64,000 nucleotides of DNA from Paramecium pentaurelia (GCA_905183005.1 CAJJDO010000007.1:671385-735384), one strand, 5' to 3'. Positions 11,845 to 24,526 are shown, counted from the first letter of the stretch. Made by a program: numbers and translations. Notes: generated by a model from the letters alone, not told the origin.

Positions 11845-12226
11845 TTTTTTTTTCATTAATTTTAATAATAATTATTTTTATACAATTTTCTTTTAATAAA
11901 TTTATATCAAGTCATTCTCTGATTATTTATTTTTATACTTACTAAAAATAATTAAAAGATTTAAGTATATAATTTATATTGAATTAGTCTTATTAGAATT
12001 TTGAGAAGGTAGAATGAATAATTGAATTTTAATTAAAGAAATAGTAAAAATGTTTTAGTCTTATTATAGTATTCAAGATTTTAGATTTTTTTAGAACTAC
12101 TAATAATGATAAATAATTAATCTATATATATATTAATAGAATAGATATAGGATTTACCTGTCAATTTTTTGATAGAAGAGTCATTTCCATTTTTAATTGT
12201 ATAATATTAATTAAATAATAATTTTG
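11845..12226. other. Intergenic, no gene seen
   Basis: About 380 bp of AT-rich spacer between tandem plus-strand genes, with frequent TGA in all frames and no distinct repeat. Confidence 0.6.
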
Positions 12227-12991
12227 ATGAGTGATTATAACAAACTAAAGTTGTACAAATTAACTAAACCAGAAACATTCTCTTTGTCATTTTATGATGC
12301 TTATAAAGAATACTAAGAATGGCTTAACAATTCTAACAATCCTTAAAGACAACCGCGAAAATCTCATAAATGGCATTCTAACATTACAGATTATTTTAAT
12401 TATGGTTTTAATGAACATACTATGCAAATTTATGTGCATAAAATTACATAATTAACAGAGACTTATAGAAAGTATAGACTATAATATGCTGAAAAATGTG
12501 ATAATTCAAAAGAAACAATATTTAATTCAGCTTAGGAAATTAGAAGACTATCCAAAGATGTTTATCCAATTGATTTAGGTGGAATATTTATACCTGTTGA
12601 TGATAAAGTCTTTGATTTTGGTTTTAAATTTTAAGTTGAAAATTTATATGAATAATATAATAATTAATCTAGCAATGAAAAATTGTTGTAAAATTAATAC
12701 CATTGCACTGGTGAAGCATTAATATTTAAATCCAAATTTATTTCTGATATTTATAGAAAATAGGTAAAAGATATTTAAGATCTCTATAAATAATATAAGA
12801 AAGAACATTAAAGAGATTTATATCTATTAAATACAGCAGTCAAAGTATTTCCTATTTAAAAAGAGGATGATTTTACTAATTAAATTGCATAACTTGTTAA
12901 AAATCTTGCTATTAAATAAGAAAAAAAGGATAGACATGAAAGACGTGAAAGATCAAGAACACCTAAAAAGAATAGATCTAATAAAAATTGA
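12227..12991 (+). CDS. Hypothetical protein with basic Arg/Ser tail (254 aa)
   Basis: An intronless frame from ATG 12227-12229 to TGA 12989-12991. The middle is Tyr/Gln/Lys-rich and partly helical, and a compact conserved-looking segment, YPIDLGGIFIPVDDKVFDFG, sits at about residues 110-130. The C-terminus (ERRERSRTPKKNRSNKN) is RS-like and basic, which suggests nuclear location or RNA binding, but that is inference only. I recognise no domain. It is followed closely by MOB4 on the same strand. Confidence 0.7.
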
Positions 12992-13045
12992 TTTATAATT
13001 ATCATTATTAATAATATATTATATATTTATATTTGAAATTCAAAA

Positions 13046-13769
13046 ATGAGACGAAATAGAATTGGAACTAAAGCAGAATTTCTATGGGCATGTAAAATAT
13101 TCCATAATAATTTTAGGGGATGTTGAAGATATCTCTCAAATGAATGGACCTTTAGCAGTCTAAGAATACATTTAAGAATTAATAAGTAATCTAACTTTTT
13201 CAATATTAGGAGCTGATTCATCTAACATAAAATAAATTATTACTCCTCCTTCTGAAGTTGATATTCATGTTTGGCAATATGAACATTTAAGACAATTTAT
13301 TTTAGAATTAAATTTATTAGTTACATAATTGAAAGGATTATGCACAGCTTAAACATGTCCAAAAATGAAAGCCACAGAAGATTGGCTCTACTTATGTGCT
13401 GCACATAAAAAAGCATAAGAATGTTCAGCAATTGATTATATGATACATAATTTAGATTAGAGTACATCTATTTTAACAAATATTAAAACATATCCATCAA
13501 GGTTATAATTAATTATTATATTATTAGAGTTTCAATTAATCCTTAAAATGCTACAAATAATTTTGCTTTTATAGTTAGAAGACTCTATAGATTATTCTCT
13601 CATACATATTTTAATCATAAGGAAATTTTTGAAGATTTTGAAGTATCTAAATTAATTGTAATTTTAGAATGAAATGTTTTTATGTACAAGATTTACTGAA
13701 TTTGCCTTAAAATTTGAACTTATGAGTCCAAAATTAATAACAATTCCAAAAGAAGCTTTAAAATTATGA
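13046..13769 (+). CDS. MOB4: MOB4/phocein (MOB kinase activator family)
   Basis: ATG 13046-13048, TGA 13767-13769; three introns: 13092-13116 (25 bp), 13502-13527 (26 bp) and 13643-13667 (25 bp). The protein is 215 aa, the usual size for phocein. Segments match MOB4 rather than MOB1/2: an EHLRQFILELNLL helix, TCPKMKATEDWLYLCAAHK, ECSAIDYMIHNLD, YPSRVSI, and the C-terminal RLYRLFSHTYFNHKEIF and FLCTRFTEFALKFELMS. The zinc-binding C-x4-C and H-x4-H side chains are present in these segments. In animals and fungi MOB4 is part of the STRIPAK phosphatase-kinase complex that opposes Hippo-type signalling and acts in vesicle traffic and cytoskeleton organisation; the same core role is likely here. 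Confidence 0.95.
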
Positions 13770-13872
13770 AATTTTATTTTTTTCAATATTAATATATATT
13801 ATTTTTTTAATTATATAATTTTAATTTCTTTCTATCTTAAAAGTAAGACTATTATGAATTAATATAAAAATC

Positions 13873-14460
13873 TCAAACATACATTTTAATAATTTTTTCA
13901 GTTAAACTATGTGTAGACAATATAAAATTTTAAGATATCTTTAATAAATGAAAGATTTCTAATTTTTTAATATCGCATTTATCATCAGTTTATATTTCCA
14001 CTTCTTTTTTAAGATTCTAATAGTTTGTCTTTTATTTTATTCTTAAATTTTCTTGAAAACTATTATTACATTTTTATTCTTATTTATAATTTTGTACTGA
14101 TTTACTTATATTTTGTATTTTATCTTTATTTTTTATTGTATTAACACTCTTCTTCTATAGAGTTTAATCTATATCTTTGAGTTTTAAATCTTTTATTTTT
14201 TGTAAGTCATCATATTCATCAATAACAATAATATTTCTTTTTTCTTTTCTTTATAATTTACCAGAATTTATTAAATCTAAATTTTTATGTTTATTTTTTA
14301 GTTTATCTTTAAGTTTTTTATGTTTCTTCAATTTTTTTTTATTATTTCTATCAATATCCTCTTTATTTTCTTATTCTAAACATTCATTAAAATTATCTAA
14401 TTCAATCATTAAATTTTCAACTCCATACATCTTTTCTCCTTCATTTATATTTACTTTCAT
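13873..14460 (-). CDS. Lys-rich coiled-coil protein (195 aa)
   Basis: An intronless frame from ATG 14460-14458 to TGA 13875-13873. It is extremely rich in Lys, Asn and Ile, with long charged helical stretches (DRNNKKKLKKHKKLKDKL) and a short hydrophobic strand RNIIVIDEYDDL near residue 85. Probably coiled-coil; no family recognised. It converges with MOB4, with about 100 bp between the stops. Confidence 0.6.
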
Positions 14461-15382
14461 ATCTATATAAATAATCAATTTAAATATTGTTTTAATAATT
14501 AATGAGTAGACTTTAAAAACTAATTATTCAAATGATAACTTAAAAAAAAATGATATTTATATTTAATTGAAGTGGATTCAAAAGAAATTTATTTTAATTT
14601 AAGATAATTCCTTAATTACTAAATAAATTTAAAATTATTTTATATTTTATTCCAAATTATTTATCAAATTAAGAGATTGTAATTTAAATATTATAGTTTT
14701 TTAAAATATATGTAATTTTATTTCAATTTTTGATATAATTAGATAAATTATTATTTATAAGAAAATATATAAGTTAGATATTATAGAGATTTGTAATGAT
14801 TGTTCAATAACATTTTTGAATTAAGGATAATGAATGACAAAAATGTTAATAAAATTAATATTCTAATTTTTAATAATTTTGAAAATTAGAATAAAAAAAT
14901 TTAAATTAATTTTTACTTCAAAGTATTCAATCTAATCTAAATATTTTTATTCCTCAGATGGAATAAAAATTTTAATATCATATGAATTATAAATAATGGT
15001 TGACATTAATTATAATATGGTAGGTAATCTGTTGAAAGATGCAGAAGGTTTAAAATTATTAAATTGAGTTTAATTAATAATTGTAATATTATTATTGAGA
15101 AATGTATTTAATATCTATTTGTATTTAAATTGAAAAATAAAAGAAAATTGAAAGAATTATAAACACATTAATTATTTTTAAAATAATATTGATATGGAAT
15201 CATAGAATATATAAAAACCATATTGATTTAGAAATAAAGAACTCTTATTTAAATATACATCTACAAGTTTTGAAATATAATTTAGTTGTAGATAGGTAAT
15301 TTATTCAAGTTCTCTAAATTTTAGTTATGATTTATTAAGATATTTAATTAAGACATTATAATAATCTTATAATATTAAAAAA
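14461..15382. other. Intergenic, no convincing gene
   Basis: About 920 bp between divergent genes and one of the longest gene-free stretches here. The best frame found is a 23-codon ORF at 14998-15069, too short to support. Several AT-rich inverted stretches are present but nothing is distinctive. Confidence 0.55.
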
Positions 15383-17086
15383 ATGGGGAATCAATGTACA
15401 GGTATTGACGATTTTTAAGGACAATAATTTGCTCCAAATATATCAGCTTAAAATGAAGTGTTTGTAGAAGGAAGAGTTCCAATAGTTGGGTAGAATCCTA
15501 GCCGATTTAATGATGATGATATTATAGTAAGCATCATTCTATAATTATTAGACAGTGTATTAATCAAACAATAATAGATTAAATTATGGGAGAAATTCTC
15601 TAGGCTAAGGATATATGACAGCCTAGAAATATAATTTAAGAGATAACATATCTATTTAAGCATCTTCTCATGTATAAGTGATTCTATAATTAATTAGGGA
15701 TTGACAAATTCATAAAATGCTGCCTTAATGATAACTATAAAGAGCAATGATATCTTGTTGATAAATTAAAAAGGTCAAGAGTGTTTAAGATAAGGAATAG
15801 ATTTGGTAAATGAAAATTTATATTTTAGGTTTGTTTAATTGATCATAGTGGTAGTATGTAAGGAGAGAAAATAAAGTTAGTTAGAAAAACTTTAAAATAA
15901 ATGCTAACATTTTTATAGCCAGTAGATAGATTATGTTTAATAATGTTTGATTGCAGATGTTATAGATTAACAAGATTAATGAGAGTGACTTAAGAAAATG
16001 TTTAAAAATTTAGAATAGCAATATCATCACTTTAAGCTAGAGGGGGAACTGATATTGGGAATGGTATGAAGATGGCCTTATCAATATTAAAACATAGAAA
16101 ATACAAGAATCCTGTATCAGCTATATTTTTGTTATCAGATGGAGTAGATGAAGGAGCTGAAGAGAGAGTGAGAGATGATTTAATCTAATATAATATTCGA
16201 GATTCATTTACAATAAAAACATTTGGTTTTGGAAGAGATTGTTGTCCTAAAATAATGTCAGAAATAGCTCATTATAAAGAAGGATAATTTTATTTTGTAC
16301 CAAATCTTTCTAATATTGATGAATGTTTTGCTGAAGCATTAGGTGGTCTAGTCTCTGTTGTTGCAAATCATGTTCAATTATCAGTCTAACCTATGAATTC
16401 AAATAAAATATAAATTAAAAAGGCATATGGAGATAAATGGACTTATGATTCTTGGAAAGGAGCCTTCACACTTTATTAACCTCATCTACTATCTGGTGTG
16501 AGAAAAGATTATATTTTTGAAGTGGCTGATTACAAAACTTCTGGTAAGCAAGAAGTTAGAGTTCTTTTATAAGCTGATCCAGTTGAGGGAGGGGATAAAG
16601 TTACTATTGAATAAATTATTGAACTTAAGAATTCAGATTTATCAAATGAAGTTCTTCCTAATTATTATAGAGTAAAAGGTGCAGAATGTTTTGAATAAGC
16701 AAGATTATATGCAGAATAAGGATAATATTAAGCTAGTTAATAAATCCTTAAGAATATTAATTCAGAAATAAAATTATAAAATTTCAATGATCCAAATCTA
16801 TAAGTAGTTCAAACTGATCTTGAAATGGCTAGCAATTTCTGTTACCCTGGGTATTATATATATTTATATTTAATTTAGTTAATTTGAAAATGAAGGTAGA
16901 CATCATATGCATTAATTACATATTGTTCATATGTATTAAAAATCAAGAGGAGTGTAAATTAATTAAAATTAAGATGGTTAAATTATTAGTTTAGATTGTC
17001 AATATTAAAATAATCTACAAAAACAATATAAGGATTAAACTAGAGAAATAAAATAAAATGATCCTAATTATTGGAATGATTGTTGA
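15383..17086 (+). CDS. VWA-domain protein with likely N-myristoylation signal
   Basis: ATG 15383-15385, TGA 17084-17086; four introns: 15527-15551 (25 bp), 15672-15697 (26), 15806-15828 (23) and 16851-16878 (28). The protein is 533 aa. A von Willebrand A domain starts at about residue 115 with an intact MIDAS motif D-H-S-G-S (VCLIDHSGSMQGEKIKLV). The later MIDAS residues lie in ARGGTDIGNGM and LLSDGVDEG. A beta-rich region follows, then a Gln-rich C-terminal part, as in the RING/VWA-Hint-like families of plants and protists, but no RING is visible. The N-terminus MGNQCT fits a Gly2 myristoylation plus Cys5 palmitoylation signal. A membrane-bound, metal-dependent adaptor is the likely role; partners are unknown. 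Confidence 0.88.
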
Positions 17087-17297
17087 TTAATTTATTAATT
17101 TAATTTAAATTTATATATATATTATATCATTAAGAAATATATTGAATTTATATGTAAAACAAATAAATTCTCTTATTTAATTAGTCAATTTTTATTCTAA
17201 ATTTAATACGTTATAATTTTACAATTATATTATTTAATATTAATTATATTATTAATATAAATTTCACCTAAAAATTTATTATAATATAAATATATTA

Positions 17298-18206
17298 TCA
17301 TAATTTCTTTATTTGACAATGTTTATTGGTTTTTTCAATAAATTTATCTAACAACTCTTAAGATAGGTCTTTTAATTCAAAATAGACTCTGAAATTCTAT
17401 TCAACTTTTGATAAACTCAATTACTCTCTATTAATAAAGTATTAAATTGTATATCGTTATACAAATTGTTTTTTTGTATTAGTTTCAATTTCTGCTTTCA
17501 CTTGAATCTGAGCATTGAATTTCTAACCATTATAACAAACTAGCTAAACTCTCAACTTTTAATTAGAATATATATTTGATATCTAATTTTATATAAATTA
17601 ATTTTCCAAGTCCCATCCAAATGGAAATGACTGATTCCTTAATAAGTTATGAATCATCATGTCTTAATTGATCCCAAACATTTTGAGCCAAGAATTGTTG
17701 ACTATACGATTACAGCCTATAATATCTTGCTTAGGATTTAAGATGAATTCATATTTTTCTTAAGGAACATCTTTCTATTTTTTACATTCTAAAGTTCTTT
17801 GTGAGTCAAAACTTGAAATATTAGTTGAAATCTCATCTAAATTAATGTAAAAAGGAAAGTCTTTCTTGATATCTAATAAATTTGTTTCCTTAAAAGGTAG
17901 ACATTTTACTATGATTTCTTGTTTCTATTGTTGTATAGAAATAATTTTGAAAAGATTGCTGAATACATCTTTGTGCAAATAACTCATTATGGTTGGTCTA
18001 GAATGATCTATTTGTTAATATTTCTATTCATTTTTAGAGGAAGTTAGCTCAAAAATATATTTAGCTTCATCTTTGGAAGAAAGAGAATTATTGTAATGAT
18101 TTGTTAACTTCTACTTTTTTACTTTAGACTTTATCTTCTTTATTTTTTTGTTTATGCCATCTTTATTGAGAGACAAATCATTTTGCTAACTGAATACAAA
18201 ATTCAT
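17298..18206 (-). CDS. Hypothetical protein, possible PAS-like C-terminal half (302 aa)
   Basis: An intronless frame from ATG 18206-18204 to TGA 17300-17298. The N-terminus is strongly basic (INKKIKKIKSKVKKQK), which could bind nucleic acid or act as a nuclear signal. Residues about 185-230 read DIIGCNRIVNNSWLKMFGIN followed by FPFGWDL, the sort of N-x-x-W-x-x-x-F/L-G pattern seen around the start of a PAS fold. The gene just upstream on the same strand (18594-19616) has a similar layout with VINDKFMDLLGIS. I suggest a pair of diverged paralogues, possibly basic+PAS regulators, but this is a visual inference. Confidence 0.6.
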
Positions 18207-18593
18207 TATTCTTTAAATTGTGTACAAACAAAATATAAAAAATAGTCCTCTAAAATATCTTTTTTAATTGACTTTATGAGATAGTTTAATAAATGATATT
18301 GCAATTCTGAGTTAAAAAAGATTAAAAAAAATTCAAATTCTAATTAATGTTTATAAATGCTTATTAATTAAACTTAGATATTTTTATTATAATATAATTA
18401 ATAGCAATATAACATGATAAATGTATTTGATAAATTTATATTTTAAAGGAATTCCATTTTGAAATAGGTAAATTTAAAATTCACGAAATTATGATCAACT
18501 CTATTTTTAGAAGATAAAATATTAAAATAATATTTAAATAATTTATATGAAGATCCTGAAAATTATGTTTAATTTCCAGAATGATTTCACATA
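18207..18593. other. Intergenic, no gene seen
   Basis: About 390 bp of AT-rich spacer between two same-strand intronless genes. No coding frame or repeat is supported. Confidence 0.6.
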
Positions 18594-19616
18594 TCAAAAA
18601 TCTAATTATTTAAATCCACAACTTCTATTAGAAAAAATTGTTTAGGAATCTTCCGATACTAACCTAGTTCTCAACTTATCCTAATTAAACCATTTTTCAT
18701 TAAAATATTCTTCTTAATTTCTTAACACTCTCTATTTTGTCAACCATCTTGAATCACAATCATAAATATAATAAGCATATTCATAATAAGCATTCTGTTC
18801 TTCATTATATGTAAAAAAACTTTTATTTTATACTCTAGTATGAAATATTTAACCATTATAATTCATGACTTCTCTTGTTCTTATATCTTATTTTAAATTC
18901 CCTTCAAATAATCCAGATAGAATCTCACAAACATCATCATAAGGATCAATATAAGTTGAAAAAGGTAATATATTAGTTGATAATACATGATCTTCCAACA
19001 TCATGTAACTTATTCCTAATAAATCCATAAATTTATCATTAATAACTCTTTATATAGTTGTACATACACCATTTTTTAATTTGTATAAATAACAAGTGAA
19101 AGGTTAATCCAATTACAATTCGAAGTCTTCTATAAATTGTTCTTTTGTTTACTTATATGTATTTGGATCTAAATTCCTTTAATTAAAAGCCTAAAAGCTT
19201 TAAGCAAGTCTTGGATTACATGTTTAAATTTTTTAAAAGAATTATTCAAAAGGTGTAAAAGGATTATCGATTGTTTCTAGAGTGAATATGGTTAAATTAT
19301 TTTTCTTATCAATTCTAATCACTTTATAGTTATAAGAATGGGGATCAACTGACAAATTACCTAATTAAGTTTACTATTTGAAATCATTTGGAAACTAAAT
19401 ATTTGAGAAGAGTCTTATAACTTATTTTTCTGCTATAGAGGCAGGAATATTGAAATAAGCTTATACATAATCTTTAAGTTTGTCTGTATTAATATTTGAT
19501 CCAAATTTAAATTCCACTGTGTACTAATTTCTTCTTTTGGGTTTGCGAATAGTTTTCTTCTATAAACAACTGCTTTCTTCTACAATCTCCTAATAATTTT
19601 TAGCTATAATAGACAT
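18594..19616 (-). CDS. Hypothetical protein, possible PAS-like domain (340 aa)
   Basis: An intronless frame from ATG 19616-19614 to TGA 18596-18594. There is a short basic patch near the N-terminus (KKTIRKPKRRNQY), a middle rich in Phe/Gln (NPFTPFEQFFQKIQ), and a segment VINDKFMDLLGISYMMLED near residue 210. This aligns by eye with VNNSWLKMFGINQDMM of the downstream neighbour at 17298-18206. The C-terminus is aromatic and acidic (NAYYEYAYYIYDCD). Neither gene has introns, unlike most here. A regulatory DNA-binding/PAS pair is possible; confidence in the gene is high, in the function low. Confidence 0.62.
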
Positions 19617-20306
19617 TATAATAATTAATTTGTTATTAAATACATGATAACACTTATGATCTTACAGATTATAAATAAATCAAGACAACCATTATAATCA
19701 CAATTTAATAAAATTTAAACTTATCAATATAATATTAAATTATAAAGACCTTTAAAATTGTTGCTTTTTTTTAATTCTGATTCAAATAAAAACCATATTT
19801 TTAGAAGAATTAGATATTTTTTTAATTTACATTCCAAAATATTTTGGATGTTTGTTAAAGTAATTAAAAGCAAAACTAAATGTACTCTTCTTCCTAAATT
19901 GGCAATAATTTAATTAATTTAATTTATTGAATTGTAATAAAAAGCAACTTCTCAAATAATTTTATTTTATTTAAGCAGTCTCATACTTAAAATAATAAGA
20001 TTAAATTTGAGGTAAAATCTATCTAGAATTACTTTATTATAAAAGTAAGTATTATTTGATTGAAAATAATTTTATCAGAAAAAGAATCAAAATTAAATAA
20101 TACTTTTATTATGAATTATTATTCTTTCTCAAAAATCCATCTTTTAGAACTTGAGTTTTTGAAAATATAATAGTTTATATATAAAACTTAATATATACTC
20201 AAAACATATCTATATATTAATATTATTCATTAAATAGTATATTAAACCTAAATTAAACTAATCAACAGGTCTAAAATACTATAAAAAATAATTATAAAAT
20301 AATTAT
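19617..20306. other. Intergenic, no gene seen
   Basis: About 690 bp between divergent genes, with frequent TGA in all frames. Presumably it holds the two promoters. No repeat or RNA gene is recognised. Confidence 0.55.
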
Positions 20307-21018
20307 ATGGCAACTTTTAAAACTCTTATGAAAATGCCTTAAGCTAAGTTAGCTTCGAAATGTATTGCATTAGAAGAGTTATTATAACGTTATTATTAAT
20401 TTGAAGAGGTTCATTATGATTTACTTAATAAATATTAATTACTTTAAACTAAATATGAGAGATTGAATCAATAAAACATATAATTAATGCAAAATTTACA
20501 TATTGAAAGAGATAACTTTTCATAAGCTAGTGCTACAAAAATGAATTCTTCAAAAAATTGTGTATCAAGAATACTCAAAGATCCATTAGAAGAAATGGAG
20601 AATTTACTATTATTGGAAGAATTAAAAAATGAAAATTAAAAAATAAAGGAAGAACTATAAATAAATAAGGAAGAATTAAAAAGATTATAATCAAAGTATA
20701 TAAATATCTATCAAGGTTTGAATAAACATAAACAGAACTCCTTAGATCTGCATCTATAAAGACAGCCTCTGATTCTAAATTGAATTCAATTGATGAGAGA
20801 AATTATGATTCAATTCAATCATATAAAAACGAAATAATCAGATTAAATAAAATAGTAAATATTTAATTTTTATCTAGGTATCTTCCTTAAGAATTGAAAT
20901 ATCTCATTACAAAACAAGAGAATTTGATGAAGATTGGTTGAAGATTTAATTAATTAAATATTAAAAACAATCCCAAATGTCAAATAACCATAATTTCTTA
21001 GATTTTATTGAAAACTGA
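20307..21018 (+). CDS. Coiled-coil protein (222 aa)
   Basis: ATG 20307-20309, TGA 21016-21018; two introns, 20696-20715 (20 bp, ending CAAG) and 20855-20877 (23 bp). Nearly the whole protein is helical and Glu/Lys/Leu/Gln-rich with heptad-like spacing (EEMENLLLLEELKNENQKIK). The first intron is needed to keep the coil in frame and joins to FEQTQTELLRSAS. No membrane segment or catalytic motif is seen. It converges on the SHIPPO gene, 93 bp away. It could be a basal-body or cytoskeletal coiled-coil component, but nothing specific shows this. Confidence 0.72.
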
Positions 21019-21111
21019 ATTTACATTATGTATAACTCACTCTATTTTAATATTAATAACAAAATGCTACTATCATTTAGTTTTATCTATTTATATAATT
21101 AATAACATATG

Positions 21112-22795
21112 TCATTTATGAAATTTATCAAATTGGGTTAATGAAGTTTCTAATTAATCTCTTTGTTTTTCAAAATGATATTTAGGTATTAAACCAATTG
21201 TTGTTCCAATTTTATATGAACCAGGACCAACATCTTCTGGTTCTCTTATTGGAAATCTAGCAGCTTTTGGCATACTAAAATTTGTTATACGAATACCTTA
21301 TTCTAGGACCTGACTATGATGATAGGGCTGTATAACTCCCAGGTCCAATTTCTTTAAATTTAGAAATTGTTGGATCACTTCTGTTACTTAAACCCATAGA
21401 AGGAACAGCTGTTTTAGGTACTGTATAATGATAAGGTGGTTTATAATTAGATTGTTCACCATATTTATAATCGTAATCTGGTTCATATTTTCCAGGGGAT
21501 GGATTTTAATTGATTGTTTATCTTTCATTTTTTTATCTCATTGAAAATTTAGGACCTCCTAATGTTGAAAATCCAATTTTTTCTCTTTCCTCTTCTTTTT
21601 ATTACTCAGTTTTTTCAGGAAGTTATAGATTATCATCTTCTGCTAATTCATATCTTTTAGCAACACCAAAACCATGTTAATTTTCAATAGGAACATCTTT
21701 AGGTTTTATAGTGTCAGTATTTTATATATATTAACCAGGACCTGGTTTGAGTGTAGATTCTCGAGTGACCAGATCTTATCTTTTATCTTTAGGCATTGAA
21801 ATTTATTTACTATTTGGTGGTAATTTTTGATTATAAGCTAAGTAATAGTAATAGTAAATATGTACTTCCAGGACCAGGAACGTAAAAATCTGAAGTTTTA
21901 AAAGGAATGTATTTATGTCCAATACTAAATGCTTTCTTAACATTAACATTCTTAGGAGCATAAGCTCCAGGACCAGGAATTTCAGATGTTCTATAATATT
22001 ATCTTTCACTTTTTGGGAATGATATTGTTAAACCTTTAGAAAGTTCATTTGATTAATATTATCCAGGACCAAGATCAATAGATTTAGGCCATACATTTTT
22101 TGGTGCTGAACCAAATCCAGTTTTTCTATGTTTAGTGTCTTACCAACTGGTAGCAGTTCTAAATTAGCTGAATGTTTCAGAATTATAATATTTATCAGGT
22201 GAAGGTCCATCTTTAGTCCAATTAAAACTTTCTTTATATCCGAATGATATAGGAGCTTATGATCTTCCAGGAATGTTTGGATTATAAGAACCAGGACTAT
22301 AATAATACAATTCATATACCCTATAGGATCTTCTCTAAATTATTGCTCTTTTCCATTTACCCATGTTGGATGAGTGTCAATTTCTCCATTAGGTTTTATT
22401 TTACCTAAAGAGGTTTGAATTGTAAATTAAGCCTTTTTTTTTTCTTATTATGTTTTGTCTGAAATATTTTTGATATTTTCTTCATCCAAAATGAGTTATT
22501 TATGAAGATTATATTGTCCAACTGGAGGATTTGTAGACTTAATTGGTTTGATTCTGTCATCTCTAGAAAAATTAGATCTAGTAGATTTTTATTAACTTTG
22601 TCGTAATTTTTCAGTTATTCTAAGTGTTTCTTCAAATCTCTCACACATTCCAGTTTATTCTGTTTTTGATGCAACTTTATCATCTCTTTTAACCCAATCT
22701 GTTCTTTCAGATTGACCAAAAGTAAATGCCCCTCCAAATTAATATCCTAAAGGAGTGTTCCCTTAAAAGTTTTGATCACTATTATTAATAAACAT
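21112..22795 (-). CDS. SHIPPO/sperm-tail PG-rich repeat (STPGR) protein
   Basis: ATG 22795-22793, TGA 21114-21112; introns at 22297-22319 (23 bp), 21838-21865 (28) and 21275-21296 (22). The protein is 536 aa. The STPGR signature P-G-P-G-x-Y recurs through the chain: SPGSYNPNIPGRS, LGPGQY, IPGPGAYAPKN, VPGPGTYNQKLPP, KPGPGQY, PSPGKYEP, IGPGSYTA and VGPGSYKIG. Two of the introns split PG motifs, which confirms the joins. This family includes ODF3/SHIPPO1 and CFAP proteins of axonemes and manchette-like microtubule arrays, so a ciliary or cortical microtubule-associated role is likely. The first 150 residues lack the repeat. A second STPGR gene lies at 31966-33362. Confidence 0.92.
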
Positions 22796-22818
22796 ATTAT
22801 TTATTCAAAATATTTATT

Positions 22819-24526
22819 TCATAAGTCTTCATCACTACTTTCATCTTCCTACAATTATTCTCTATTATTCATAGTATCTGATCGAGCAATTCTTTATAAA
22901 TAATTTAAAATCTATGTAACTCCATTCTATTGTCTCTAAAGTGAAGGTCTATCTTAAGGTATTGAAAATAGATCTATTAAATTTTCTTATAGTAATTATC
23001 TTTCCAATTATGAATTTTACTTTTTAGTTTTCTTTTGGACATATATTATCAATTCATGTGTAATAGGATGAAACCTCAAACATGTTATTTCCTTATTTTA
23101 TTCTGAAACCTAAATACAATACAAATAAATACTTATAATATTTCTATAGGTTTTTCTGATTTTTCAATATGCCATATAATTAATTTACCAGAATTTGTTC
23201 CTGCAGCTATCAAATGATTATTAAACCATCCAAAATGATATGTAATTGATTTGATAGATTTTTCTGAATATACACTTAAGATTTTTATTATTTATAGTGT
23301 CTTAATACAATACAAGTATAATTATGGTGAATAATCATTAACATACACAATCAATTACTCAAACTATCTATTCACTTAAGAATTAATATTAATTTAATTG
23401 TTTGTACTTGTTTAAATTATTTAATTCTTAGAGTATAATTAATATAAAGTAATCTTATTTTAACTAACAATAATTAAAAGTTCTTTTATTTAATGACTAT
23501 GTATATCTATGAGCTATTCTTCAATTTTTAAACCACCTTTCCTTTCATTTTCATTCCATTCATATAACCATCCATCTGTTGAAATTGAATAAATATCATA
23601 TTCATTTTTCTGTTTCTTTCTTTATGGATCACTTAATACAAAAGTAAACGATTTCACTATAGCATTATGATCTTGAAGTCTATACTTCTTTTTATTTATA
23701 ATATTATAAATTAAAACAGTATAATCCTCTGATGAACTACCTATATATTTACTACAAGGAGAGAATATCAAATTAGTTATTCTCTTTGAATGAACATCTT
23801 GTAATTTCTCTATTTCTTTAATTATTCCAATTTAATTAATTTAGTATAAGATAATTGATTAACTAATTACCAAGGCTTTATATTCTCCATTATCAGATAT
23901 AGCACAAAAAGTAACATTTTTAATTCTAATTACATGTTTAAATTCTTAGATGCAGCTATGTTTTTATTAGATCTGATAATCCTATTCTAAATGATCATGC
24001 CATTTACATTCTAAAATTTCATTAGATTTTGCTTATTGGATCAAAGTTATTAATCTACTAGGTTCAAATAAATCAAGTTATTAAAAACAAAGAGAAATAA
24101 TTTCATCAATAAGTTATTAAATTCCTTTTAACTTGAGATCTTGATTAAAAACCATTGAACCGTATAAGTATTTCTAATGTTCATCTAAGTATAATTCTTA
24201 TAACCCATACCTTAACAAAATTTAGATATCTAATTCCTTAATATTAATACAGCTTCCTAATAATTTTGAGTTTATATAAGTTTGATATAATGTTATTCCA
24301 ATAATAGAAGCATACATTAATTCTTGGTTTAAGTATCAACATATAATTCTAAAATTTACTCTAATTCTGTATAATTATAAGATTTTATGGATTATGTTAT
24401 CTTAAGTAAATTTTAAGGATCTAATTAAATTTATGATTGTTATTGTAATTTTTCAAATGTTTTATTGTAATTTTTAGATCTTAAGAATTAAAGAAATAGT
24501 TTAATTTTTTCTTCTTTGATGTTCAT
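22819..24526 (-). CDS. LisH-CTLH-WD40 protein, WDR26/Gid7-like
   Basis: ATG 24526-24524, TGA 22821-22819; introns at 24185-24210 (26 bp) and 23110-23132 (23 bp); 552 aa. The N-terminus resembles LisH (IKLFLQFLRSKNYNKTFEKL) followed by a CTLH-type helix region (YIKLIQTQNYQEAVLILRNQ), the layout of WDR26/Gid7 in the GID/CTLH ubiquitin ligase. The remainder has WD40 blades, such as RITNLIFSPCSKYIGSSSED and HLIAAGTNSGKLIIW, and an acidic tail (EDESSDEDL). In yeast and animals this subunit forms the oligomeric scaffold of the ligase. Propeller strands are diverged, so the exact orthology is moderate. Its start lies 44 bp from the CCT2 start on the other strand, and its stop 23 bp before the SHIPPO start. 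Confidence 0.78.

Noticed and set aside
14998..15069. Short 23-codon ORF on the plus strand
   Set aside because: Too short, no motif, and no intron that extends it.
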